A DNA stretch of 64,000 nucleotides, from NCBI RefSeq assembly GCF_008831285.2, contig NC_045139.1, forward strand, positions 6,852,204-6,916,203, read 5' to 3'. Positions 20,301 to 31,114 of the stretch are shown one piece after another. Under the pieces are notes generated by a model that saw nothing but the letters and a program-made list of their open reading frames with translations, was not told the DNA's origin and searched no databases. A program made the translations under genes and the position numbers. This DNA comes from Nymphaea colorata. Lineage: Eukaryota > Streptophyta > Magnoliopsida > Nymphaeales > Nymphaeaceae. Within the stretch, counting starts at the first letter, position 1. Each line of letters opens with the position of its first letter.

Positions 20301-23155
20301 TAGGAGTTATGAGGCTATTGAGAAACAAGGGTATTGTAGGAAGAAACGTAACATCAGCACGGTCTCATTTCATGGTTGAAGTAGTAATCAATCCCATGTC
20401 AAACTATTGCACATGCAAGTATGCAAAAAGGCTTTTGCACACATAAGTACTAGTACATCATATATACATGTAAATTACATGCAAAATGTACATAGTCATG
20501 CTACTTTTTCCAATCTATTCTGGACATGAAGCTACAGAATTTACAAAGAACAGAAGTGCAACGGATCTATGTCGCATAAGTGCGGGGTGCAGGTGCCGCC
20601 GTGGCACATCCCAAAAAATTTGAGTGTGGGGGTTCGGCGAGGGTGTACATATAATATATGTACTATATATACAAATATATGTATTCATAATATATATATA
20701 TATATATACACATATATATAATTTTAAGCTTGTTTCTCACCTTAATCTGTCCTTTTTTTTTACTTTCATTACTGTACATAAAGAAAGAAAGAGAGAAGAA
20801 AAAAAGAATGGAGAATATTTTGAACATGCATCCAAGAGGGTAGGTTGGGGTGCATGTCGGAGCTGCACCCGTACCCGCACGACGTGGGTGCGGTCCCTTT
20901 TTTGAAGAGTACGTGTAACATAAAGTGCAACAGATGCAAATGAATAGAGGTTAACAAACAATGATCATCCATCAACAAGCACATGTCAGTCATAGACACT
21001 TTCAAGTCAAGTGTACGATAATACTGATCTCATATAAAGTTGACAATAGAAAAAAGTATGTAGATTGAGCATCAGACAACTATGTAAAGTAGAGCACCAC
21101 CAGCAGGCCTAGCACAACTATGTGTTGCAGAAGTAGTAATTGAACATTATTATCCAAATACTAAAACTGACTGCGACCTCAACTGACAATACCATGAGTC
21201 CATGACGCACAAGGACAAAGCTGAAAGAACATGGGACACATCTTCTGATACATAAAGAATCACACACACACACACACCCGCACATGCGCAAGTATGATGG
21301 TTACGAGTCGACCAGCAGCCCTAGTAAAACTACACATTGTAGCAGCAATAACTATCAAGAATACCCATATGCAACTGCCAAACTGGAAAACAGACTCAGT
21401 CATCAACTGGTAATATTATGACTACATAATAAGGATGTGGCTGAAAGAACATAGAATGATAGAACACATCTTTTGATGGACAATACCCAAAGACACGATA
21501 GCGTAGTGTATAGGTGAAGGCAGGAGAATAAGTTCACATAATGTGGTACTGTGTGACAAGCACATCAGAATCATGGATATCCATATGAAGTGAGCTTCAA
21601 TGTCTTGAAATAGTATCCAAACATGATAATGACTTTAAAAATGCATCTCCCTTAAGTAATGTGGAATATCTTCCAGTTTAAGAAATCATTAACATATACG
21701 CAATCCAACCCTAACTCCATGTGCACATAACCATATGGCTGATACAAAGATTGACCTTTATTTCATTCAAATACAAAATTACAATCAAACAACATAGTAG
21801 CTGCTTTGTAGTTCATGAGCTTCTATAAGTGAAATGTCTATAAATGTCAAGCTACAGGAGCAGATGTACAAAATTTTTTACTATATAAGAAATATTTTCA
21901 TACCAAAGCATTATTTCAACCATCAACCACGAAGAGAAACAGTGAAGAACTTGGCATGGTGTCATGATAACCCGGATAATGAAACCTCTCTGCAAATGGA
22001 ATGATTTTAATTATTTTGAGGTCACCAGGACCGTTAGAAATATCCTTAAATCTAAAGAAGAAAGAGGTTCAACCTCCACCAAGCAATTATTAATCTCAGA
22101 GTTGTGCAATGAAGATCATGCGTCATTCAAGCTATGAGGAGGTAACTCCAAGAAGTACGAATTTTTTTTCCGAATGCACTTCAGACAAAATCATGCAACC
22201 GCCTCCGAGCCCAAAACAATTCCCAACGTTTCTGGGAAAACAAAAGGGAAAAAAAAAACCACAATGCAAAAGGTGAGGACAATCGGAAAAACCTGGAAGG
22301 ATCTCCATGACCAGCCAACCATGGCTCCACCATCGACGCCCCAAAAGTGTCAACAATATGCTTATGGACATCTGACTTGCGGAGATCACCGGCGCTTGCT
22401 CCACTACGGCTGTTCCCCATCGACTTGCTGCACTCTGCAAGGTTCGCCTGCTTCCCCAGCCAATTTAGAGCCTTCATACCATCCTCGAATGCTGCCGGAT
22501 ACCGGTTTTCCGGCGCCAATCTATATCCGACCGCGATCACGATCACATCACAGAGCTTCGCAATGCGCCTGCAGAAGAAATCATTCGAATTCGAATCCTT
22601 GCTCCCTGAAACAAATCCCCCACCATGAAATTGCAAGATTATGGGCAACCGCCGAAGCGATTGGGAAATAGGAATTCCCGGCAGGTACCCTTTATAGCCT
22701 GTCCCACTATCCTGCCCTTTCCTCGTTTCCTTCAAACGGCCGTTAGATCCAGAGACCCTGGCACCGGTCCCATTCGAGCAGTTGGGATCATCTCCATAGC
22801 TATTCCTCCGGGTCTGCTCCGTCGCCGTGGACGCAGGCGAAGAAGTGGCACCACCATAGCTGCTCCGCCGAGAGTGGTTCAGTCGCTTTGAGAGGGGATT
22901 GAAGGGGGATTGCAGGGCAGATTCTGGTAGGAAAATCCGGATAGAAAGGGACGTGAAGGGATCGATATGGATGTCTTTGGTAGCAACGCCGTCCGTGAAG
23001 GAGGCGTTGGCCGGCACCGCCGATTCCTCCTCCGGCCGGGAAGTGACGCCAAAGGGGTCCCCCCCTTCCCCAGGCAATTGGATCCGCGTCTGGAGCCTGT
23101 GCTTCAGGAGTAACTTGAAGAAAACGCTGTACAACTTCACTGCCACGGTTGGCAT
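17359..23155 (-). CDS. Carboxylesterase, CXE11/CXE16 type (466 aa, 2 exons)
   Basis: Exons are 23155-22293 and 17896-17359, separated by a 4.4 kb GT-AG intron that splits an Arg codon (...GDPS-R-CVLLG...). This is an alpha/beta-hydrolase of the plant CXE (HSL-like) family. The oxyanion motif HGGG is at residues 177-180, nucleophile Ser295 lies in GVSCG, and the likely acid and base are Asp398 (AEHDWMRD) and His428 (KDAVHEF). The N-terminus MPTVAVKLYSVFFKLLLKHR and the C-terminus ending KKYISLRGHEFSY match Arabidopsis CXE11/CXE16 as I know them, and 466 aa is close to their usual length. A low-complexity Ser/Gly/Asn insert at about 95-150 precedes the catalytic core, as in that subfamily. The natural substrate is not established; such enzymes hydrolyse short-chain esters in vitro. 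The ATG at 23155 was chosen because the in-frame codon two triplets upstream is TTG. The GID1 receptor is excluded by the intact Ser-Asp-His triad. Confidence 0.93.
19435..19638. repeat. 102 bp tandem duplication in the carboxylesterase intron
   Basis: Two copies (19435-19536, 19537-19638) differ at only a handful of positions. Each runs from CCAAACTGGAGAAAGACA to GAAAYATAACCATGACAA. Because the period is a multiple of three, a plus-strand frame (EPIINDLLGK twice) stays open, but it lacks family or splice support. The near identity points to a recent event. Confidence 0.95.
20567..20923. mobile_element. MITE of the CTAWGTC family, in the carboxylesterase intron
   Basis: The left end is CTATGTCGCATAAGTGCGGG with GTGCAGGTGCCG. 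The right part GAGCTGCACCCGTACCCGCA is its approximate complement and ends AACATAA. The flanking sequence AGTGCAACGGAT (20555-20566) recurs as AGTGCAACAGAT (20924-20935), a 12 bp direct repeat with one mismatch. Relatives lie at 28427-28832 and 57298-57635. The centre is AT microsatellite and A/G-rich. Confidence 0.68.
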
Positions 23156-24278
23156 TATCAACCTCTCTTCCGTCCGTCTGCACCAATCTTGTTTCTCTCC
23201 TTAGAATCGAAGGCAGGTCCTTGATTGGAGAGGTCAGCACTGGTGCTAATCCTCACACGCCGTGGATATTCCTTTTCTTTCTTTCTCTGTAATTCTTGTT
23301 CCTCAATATACCATCTCTATCAAAGAGATAGATTTATTCACGACAATTGGTGGGGTCACCTGCTTCTTTCCTCGCACGCAACCGACGGAGCTCGGAGCGT
23401 TCCCGTTCCTCTATTTATTCTTCACTACCCACAAAACGCCGCCGGATAACCTGCCACAGGTGATTAGGAACGACGGTGGAGGGCGGTAATCTTTCATGGC
23501 ACGAAAAGTTTACCCGTCCGTCGTTCTTTCTCTCTCCAGAAATTTCGTTTCTCTCTCTAGAAATAGAGGGGAGAGAATGGGCGGGTAGGCCTGACCTCTC
23601 GAGGAGCTTGTGCAGAGGGGAAGCGCGGTTCCCTTGTTTGAGTGAGAGAATCAGAAGAGAAAAGGCTCTCGATTACTAATAGAGTCGGGCACATTTATTG
23701 ACTGCCTAAATATCAAGATATATTGATAAGATAACAAACAATTTATGATATAATGAAATAATAGGTAGATTAACATAACTATAAAATAACAAAAAATTTA
23801 TAAGAAGATCAGATAACAACAACATAATGTTTATAAGATAATAACATATTTATGAAATAATAAAATAATATTAAATAATAATATTTAGGAGATAATGTTT
23901 TTTTACTATCTAGATGAGTATATTAGTTATAACGATATGTATATACCAAATTTATATTAAAACTTTTTTTTATAAGTTTTTTATTTAAAAAAATCATCAA
24001 TCATAAATATTTTTTATTATTTCGTGCACAAAATTGACTTATATAGCACTTGGGAAGTAAACACAACCGCGGTTCAGTTACATGACCGGCCGTTAAACGT
24101 AATAAATGAAGTCGGTTTATTTAATAACATTCCAAATTAGTCCAGCTATTTCCAACCTCCAAATGTATTTGAATTATTTCAAACGTCAACTTTATGTACT
24201 TTTTATTATTTCCAAAAGTTTATACATTCCCACATAAGGACATCATTCAAAAGCTAATGTATGACAGAAGGTATTTTG

Positions 24279-24406
24279 TATTTACCGACGCTTGTATTTA
24301 AATTACATTTTTTATTTTCAAATTATATTTTAAGTGAGTGTTGCGGGTTTTCAAATTATAATTCTGACGTTGATTGGAATCCCAAGGTCACGAACGTCGG
24401 TAAATA
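24279..24406. repeat. Small foldback with TATTTACCGACG ends
   Basis: TATTTACCGACG at 24279-24290 is the exact complement of CGTCGGTAAATA at 24395-24406. Allowing a few mismatches the arms extend to about 17 bp. Total length is 128 bp. No target duplication was recognised. Confidence 0.6.
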
Positions 24407-24890
24407 AGTTTCCCCGAAAAATTATTCCCAGGCGGATGCCGACGCCGACAAGATGCTACCGCGGTGAAAACCGTAGCCACTTTTTCGGAAAGCCAAGTTG
24501 GGGCCACTATTTGCTCTGCTGTCCCGCCACGCACTTTGCCGTTGTATCAAGCAACGCAGCCGAAATTGCTGCCGACAATTCGCTTCCATCTTGCATTTGA
24601 AAACCGTGGCTCTTCCCTCTACGATTTCAAATCTTCCGGTATTTAGAATAAATTTTTGAAATCATGCCTGGAAGTCTGTTGAAGTTCGAACCATTTCATT
24701 GAAAATTATACAAATCTGAATCCGAATGCTTTTGTTCAAAAAGTCAAGAAAGAGAGAAGAACCCGTCCATTTAACCCCATAGCCGCATTCATAATCACAA
24801 GATCAATACTCTAAGATATTATCAGGATAGCACTCTCTAATACTCGTATATGGTTACTACACACCACTCAATTTGATCGATTATGCTACC

Positions 24891-25025
24891 CCGGAGCAAA
24901 GGTAGGGTCCGTTCGCAAAGGCCCTGGCCCCACCTCAAAAAAAAAAAAAAATTACATGTAAATTTTAAAAAATTTCACGTATAAAAATTTTGAAAAATGA
25001 TATTTCAACTCATATCAAAATTTAA
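24891..25025 (+). repeat. Dispersed GGGCC/poly-A repeat, copy 3
   Basis: GGAGCAAAGGTAGGGTCCG, GGCCCTGGCCCCACCTC, poly-A, ATTACATGTAAATTTTAAAA and TATAAAAATTTTGAAAAATG appear in the same order as in copies 1 and 2. The 3' GGCCCCTC part is missing. Confidence 0.7.
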
Positions 25026-26421
25026 ACACACTTAAAGTTTATGCAATAATTACAAGCGCACATAATTTCCTGATATTGTTGAAAGCATGCCTGCCCCCTT
25101 TTGGGCTCATGGATAAAATTTCTTTGATCTTGTAGATATTTTAATTATTTATCTCGTTAATCCACCTTAAGTGATTGATAACTTAAAACTATTCCTTGTT
25201 AGTCTACGCGTTTTTAGGGTGAATTTAGGCATCAAAATTCACCATGTTGAACTATAGTAAGTTTAGTTTTTTTTAGTATAATCAGACTCTAAATAAGAAT
25301 GAAATTGAAGTATTAATGTCATATATATATATATGATCACATCAGCTCTTTCACAAAGACTTTGAAGACAAGGTTAGCACGCCAAAATGAACCGTGTCAA
25401 ACGCATGAAGCATGGTCAAAAAATGCTCATCCTTTGATTTCTTCTTGTTTCTGCCTTCTAGACTCCATTGACCTAATCCAAAGCCTTGGTCAAAGGTCAG
25501 TATACGAAGAAAGCGTGGTCTCGTAATTGTCCTGTAATACCCAGATTGAGTTATGTTGATCCATATCCATATCCAAATTACCTACGATACCATGATCAAT
25601 CATTCATTCATTAATCATTATCCCCTCATGTTTTATATCATTTCTTCCGAAAAAAACCGTTGATTAAATGGTCTGTGGGACATGTACATATGCGCATGAC
25701 AGCAAAATATCAATGAGCATTCAATAAGAAAAGGCATAATGTCACACTTCAAAAGTTTAGTCTCGTATTTAAGATTGCTAAAAAAATTGAAGATTATAAA
25801 AGAGTTGGTAAATGATTGGTTGTCTATACTCATGTACGTTGAGAAAATATGACCATGTGTTTTTACTAAACAAGATTCAATTAACAATGAAAAACTCAAA
25901 ATTTATGATAATAATGACTGTAGTATAAACTGCAAAATACTCTTATCATTATTCGTTACTAAGGCGACACATCTTTATAGTCATTATCTGATCATTAATT
26001 GGCTGGAAAGCATTGGGAATATGGTAAAATAACACTGTAAAGAGTGTCAAGTGGAACTGTCATTTTATCGTATGGGCTTTCTTTTAATACTGTTTATCAT
26101 AAAACTTGGCAGTTAGGCTCATCTTCCATTCAAAAATAAAACGGAATCAACTTGGTTCTGTTGACACAAAGTTTTTGTAGCTCAGGAAGGAGTTCTACAA
26201 TTTTTGTTGTAAAACTTCATCACGAAAAAAAGCAAGATGAGTAAGGAGAAAGGTCATGAATGCTTTATCCTTAGGAATCCTTAGGAGGGGTTGACACAAT
26301 AGAAGGGGTAGGGGCTCGTAAGCGATTAGTCTCTTTTTCGAGCTCCCGACATCAACTTTCTGTACTGCAAAAGAGAAAACACGATATGCAAGTTGAATCG
26401 TCAAAAGGGCACCATTCCAAG

Positions 26422-26883
26422 TAGGGATGTCAACGGATCGGATTCGGATCGGATACATCTTCAACCATATCCGTTTTTTCGGATATTCATATATTCGGAT
26501 TCGGATTCGGATTCGAATTCGGACAAAGCAAAGTCATATCCGAATCCGAATCCGAAATCCGATTTTACAATCCGAATCCGATCCGAATCCAATTTTTATA
26601 TTTATATCCGAATCCGAATCCGAATTTTGAACCGAATTTTGCCATTTTTCAAGCATTAGATAGAGGATATTTGTCTAAAACTGAATCTGATCCGAATCCG
26701 TATCCGAATCCGATCCGATATTCATGTATATCCGAATCCGAATCCGAATCCGATCGGATGTCATTTATTAAATCCGAATCCGATCCGATTTCTTAATCGG
26801 ATATTAAATTTTTATCCATATCCGTTTTTTTCGGATCGGATCGGTCGGATATCCGATTCAAATCGGATATATTGACATCCCTA
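26422..26883. mobile_element. hAT-type MITE built of CGGATT hexamers
   Basis: The 462 bp element has ends TAGGGATGTCAA (26422) and TTGACATCCCTA (to 26883), a perfect inverted repeat, and a perfect 8 bp target duplication ATTCCAAG (26414-26421 and 26884-26891). The interior is a long series of CGGATT / AATCCG words in both orientations, so the single strand could fold along most of its length. The termini and 8 bp duplication fit the hAT superfamily. It codes for nothing and lies about 0.9 kb downstream of the GDSL gene's stop. Confidence 0.93.
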
Positions 26884-27776
26884 ATTCCAAGGCACTAAAA
26901 GCATCCCTGAACCCTAAGGAGATTGGAGGGGAAAGGGGAGGAGCTGGCCTTTACTCGGGCGGCGAGAATAGCCTCCCACTCACCAAAAGGTAACAAATGC
27001 CTTAAAAGTTTTGCATCAAAGGGCATTCAAAAAGCAAACACCTAGTCTTCTATCTTTATCATCAAGAGAAAGTGAACGAGCTTTGGGTATATACTCTTGC
27101 GTTCTACAAAAGACATGATAACAAAAAGGGATATTAAACGATGCATGTGACCTTAAAATGGAAATGGCACAAAGAGTTTTTGTTTCTTACACTTTACAAA
27201 TTAAGCAAAACTTTAGTAAAGCCGAAAATTTAGGGTAGGGACGGTGGACCACTCGCATCAAATAACAACAGATGAATAACTAAAGTTCACTAATATGACA
27301 TTGAAAAACAAATAGCTATTTTAAAGTCATGCATTGACATAATAGGTCCCTAAAGCAAGCAAATGACAGAAGTTCATACAAAAGTGTGAATTATATGAAA
27401 AAAAAAATTACATGAAACAATGCAGACAAAATGGATAACAAATTTACGTGCCATGTTGTGATAAAGAAAAGTTTAAGACGTCCGATATGAACAAGCACAT
27501 ACATCAACACGTACTATTTTCTTAAATTAGAAACATAATTACTAGTGGAGAAGATCCACTTATTTATTTGTCATAGTGTATCATTAAGTATACCGCTCAT
27601 AAACAACTTTAATTGCCAATGTGAAGCTCTCATTTTCTAACAAGAGCAACTCCTCTCGACATTCAAGCTGAAAGAGTTCCAGAGTTTTAACATTCAAGAA
27701 GCTCTCTACTAAACTAAATTAGCAGGAACCTGCCTGATACCAACTTATGGAAAAGAATGGCATCTATGTACTAACC

Positions 27777-30700
27777 TTAGCGCAGTTCTTCCAGAGCAGA
27801 GATATGTGAAGCAGGGGGAAACTGCAGTCCGATCTCATAAGCAAGATGTTCCACATTATAAGGATAGACTACCTCTTGAAGCTGTGACAAGTAGGCTCTC
27901 TCCACTAGCTGCTTATAACCAGCCTCTGTTAGGTGCGCCCCATCAAAGTAGAGGTAGCTGTCCCTCTCCAGGCAGGGGTTCCCCCCTTTCTCGCACATCG
28001 TCTGCTCTGTTGCAGCTGACCGCGGACAGCAGCTCTCGTTCACCACCTTGAACCCTGATTGTGGCATAAAAAAATCTCATCCTCGCGGTTGTTCATCATG
28101 CCAACTTTTGATGGCAAGTTTCTCTTATCTAATCGCTTATTTCTGTACGTAATTTATGCAATCAGAAGCAACATATTCGAGAACGGAGTGAGTTAACTGA
28201 GCTCAAGCCTGACTAATTATCTTTGGGTTGAATAAAAAAAAATATATGAATCAGCGCCTAGAGAAGTCATGCATGAATGAATTTCTCTCTAGTGGCTGAA
28301 AAGATGTACTTAATGGATATTGTTCGTCCAAAGTGAACACTGCCTTCTGAATCAAATAGGCCTTCAAGATGCAGGATATCATCATCCTGCAACTTCCTTT
28401 CTCCTAGGTATGCAACTGGTTAGTAGCTATGTCAGATGGCTGCAGGGTGCAGTTGATGGTGTAAGATGCGGCAAGTTCAAAAAAAAAATTGAGTGTGAGT
28501 GCGCGAGAGAATAATATATATATATATGTTATCTGTTCTATAATTAATTTTATTTGTCTATATTTTTAAACTTTTTTTATCAAGGTTACCTTAATTTCAT
28601 ACAAAATTTAAAGTTTTATTAAATAAAATAAGGGAGGAGAGAGAAAAAAAGGAAAAAAGAAGAGGGAAAGATAAAAAAGGAAAAAATTGAAAGAAAAAAC
28701 AAGAGAAAAGAAGAATGAGTGCGATCAGCAGCACCCGATTCAGTTTGACCGGGTTGGGTGCCGTGTCGGGCTGCACCCGCACCCAAGTCGATGCGGGTAT
28801 GCCACCATATTTGGCGCACCAGTGTGACTTAGGTGGGCAGTCTCTTGGAAGTGCCCAAGTACCACTTCATTGGATAGAGATGTAACATTCAAAATTGACT
28901 TCATGCAACCCAAAAAACTCAGAACTTCAAAGCCATATTCTAAACATTTTACGTTCAGAAACAATTACAGTGATTTAAGATTTGTTTCCACTGTTGCACA
29001 ATAGACTTTTGTCTTGAAAGTTGAAGAAAACGTAGATCAAAGCTCCCCTTTTTCAACCTTCGTTTAGGCCTCCCTAGAGTTAAAGTACACCTTGGCGAGA
29101 ATACAATCACAATGCTTATCAAGGAAATCAAGCATGCCTTTACGAAAGAAAATAGTAACTCCTGAAAAAACGCTTAGCCAGGGACAACAAAAACATGCTC
29201 AAGTTCTGAAGCTTTTGGATTTCTTAACTTCAAAGAAAAAGTACATCATCAAAGATTTGGCAGTTAAAAATGAAACCAAAATTCGAGTATGCTTTGTTAT
29301 TTTCACGAAAATTAAAGCCGTTTGTCTGTGAATTAATTAGCGAGAACACAGTGCTATTATTTTTCAGAATTTCAATGGCAGATAATTGCAAACTTACCCT
29401 TAGCTGCTGGATCATCTAAAATATCTCCGATGATGTTGTACGTATTCACTACAACCACATGTGATCCAGGCATCACCTGCTTCATGCGATCTATGGAAGA
29501 TCTAAGCCGTGCGTTGAACAATGCAGCTGCGTGGTTCATCTTTTCAAAGCATGTTCCTTCCTTCTCCCTTAGATGGGGGACGCACCCCAATTGTTGCAGA
29601 CCGATCAACACAAACTTTCTAGCTCCCAAATCGTACAAGTTCTGCACCCAAAATTACTCACTGCCGTCTCCTCTTAAGACACAATTCCATAACTTTTATT
29701 TTTGTGAAAAAATCTCATTATCAGAAGAATCTTGGGCAACAGAAATTTTTAGGAAAATGAGGCCATATATACTATATAAATTGTAATAGTAACATGAATT
29801 ATCTACAATAACTGCTTTAGCATTACATATGTGTCAATAAAACAAGACAGTGAAAATAAAAAGCATCTCTTTTCAGTTGCCCAGCTGCTCTGAGCATTTT
29901 ATTGGATTTATATTTTCGAAAAAATCGCCAGAATTGCTGATTATATTTCATAGTACCAAGTTTGCATTGATGGTGACGATTGTTAGTAGGAAAACCAAAA
30001 AAAAAAAAATTCCACACCTTGAGTTCTTGAATGTAATCTTCAATAAGGCTATGCAGGGACTCATCTGTTACACAATGTTTGCTCTGAGTAGATTTGATGC
30101 ACATCTTGTAACAATCATTACCTCCGGAGCTGAAGAGGAATATACCCTTGAATAGCAGCTCAGAGACTTGGCTGCTGTTGAGTTGGGACCTCAAATCTGG
30201 TAATGTCACGTCTTCGAATATCTTGATTTGTTGGGCCACTGGTATACACCTGGACTGCAGAACATTCATCCGAAATATTTTTTTTTATTGCTTCAGATGG
30301 GAAGAAAGCATGTGTTCTTTTAAACTTATGGCAGGGCAATGATTTGAAGCTCAGAAATGAACACTATTCTGTGATTGAAAACGCAAATGAGATGGAGTAC
30401 AATTCAGCAATACTTTCTTGTACAATTCCCTTGACATGAAAAAATCTACTGAAATTTGTACTCCCAGCAGCACACAGATCCCTTTTTGTTGAATAGAGCT
30501 GAGGTTATGTCTAAATAACTCTTCCCAACCACAGATCATTTGATGTTAACAGTTTAAAGCTCCATTCTAAGTGGTCAGTGTTAAAGAGGCAAAATGGTTG
30601 GAAGCCTCAACCAATTACTGATGACCAAGAAATCTTTGACACAAAGGTGGCTACCAAAGAGAACGACGCCAAACTAATAGGCCATGTTACTTACATGTTC

Positions 30701-31114
30701 ACAATGCATTTCAAGAATCCCAGACCCACCAGAGGCATAATTGACACCAGCAAGAACCCTCTTTCCTCTGGTTTCAGGATCCAGTGCAGCAGGAAGGAAG
30801 TCATGGATGCCCAACAGCTGACCCAAGATATCAGCTGGATTTCTGCCATTAGTGACCCTCCCACTAGGCCCCTTGGGGAAGTCCACCCCATAAGGCAGGA
30901 AGTCAAAATGCACGCTCGGGTTCTTCAGTTGGAGATTGTTACCATTGTCAAGAAAGGAGTCCCCAAAGACAAACAAGGGTGGGACAACTTTGCTATGTAT
31001 TGACGTAACTGAGTGTGAAGAAGGGATTTGAAGTGAAACAAGCACGAACGGGAAGAAGAAGAAGGAGAAGAAGTTGATGAGAGAGCGGGAAGAGGGGAAA
31101 GAATTTCTTGGCAT
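27777..31114 (-). CDS. GDSL esterase/lipase (392 aa, 4 exons)
   Basis: Exons are 31114-30695, 30254-30018, 29641-29398 and 28054-27777, with phases 0, 0 and 1 closing exactly. It begins with a hydrophobic signal peptide (NFFSFFFFPFVLVSLQI), so the enzyme is probably secreted. SGNH-family landmarks are block I FVFGDSFLDNGNN (Ser53), the Gly of block II in YASGGSGI, block III SSGGNDC (Asn186), and block V with Asp338/His341 in YFDGAHLTEAGY. Length and the exon plan fit plant GDSL esterases, which hydrolyse acyl esters in the wall, cuticle or apoplast; the substrate here is unknown. Cys309, Cys310, Cys321 and Cys328 form the usual C-terminal cluster before block V. Intron 3 (28055-29397) contains a MITE. 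Splice sites were placed by eye. The exon 1 donor (GTAAGT after ...MHCEH) is the least certain, and a donor a few codons earlier is possible. Confidence 0.92.
28427..28832. mobile_element. MITE of the CTAWGTC family, in GDSL intron 3
   Basis: The left end CTATGTCAGATGGCTGCAGG matches the 20567 element. The right end GCACCAGTGTGACTTAG is the complement of CTAAGTCACACTGGTGC, close to the 57298 element. The interior has GTGCAG / CTGCACCCGCACCC words, an AT run and a GA-rich segment. Flanking 8-mers GTTAGTAG and GTGGGCAG match at 5/8, so any target duplication has decayed. Confidence 0.6.

Larger units (their letters stand above)
23156..27776. other. Carboxylesterase promoter and repeat-rich spacer
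   Basis: The first ~500 bp (pyrimidine-rich and GC-richer, to about 23690) is probably the 5' UTR and promoter of the minus-strand esterase. Beyond it is AT-rich DNA with a small foldback (24279-24406), a GGGCC-type dispersed repeat (24891-25025) and a MITE (26422-26883). A GC-richer patch at 24420-24600 reads as no known protein. I find no other gene. Confidence 0.5.

Noticed and set aside
22174-22671. 165-codon plus-strand frame
   Set aside because: It is antisense to carboxylesterase exon 1, whose HGGG-containing frame is clearly the real one.
26393-26659. Asp-Ser / Arg-Ile dipeptide repeat frames
   Set aside because: They are produced by the CGGATT hexamers of the MITE at 26422-26883.
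30578-31003. 141-codon plus-strand frame
   Set aside because: It is antisense to GDSL exon 1.
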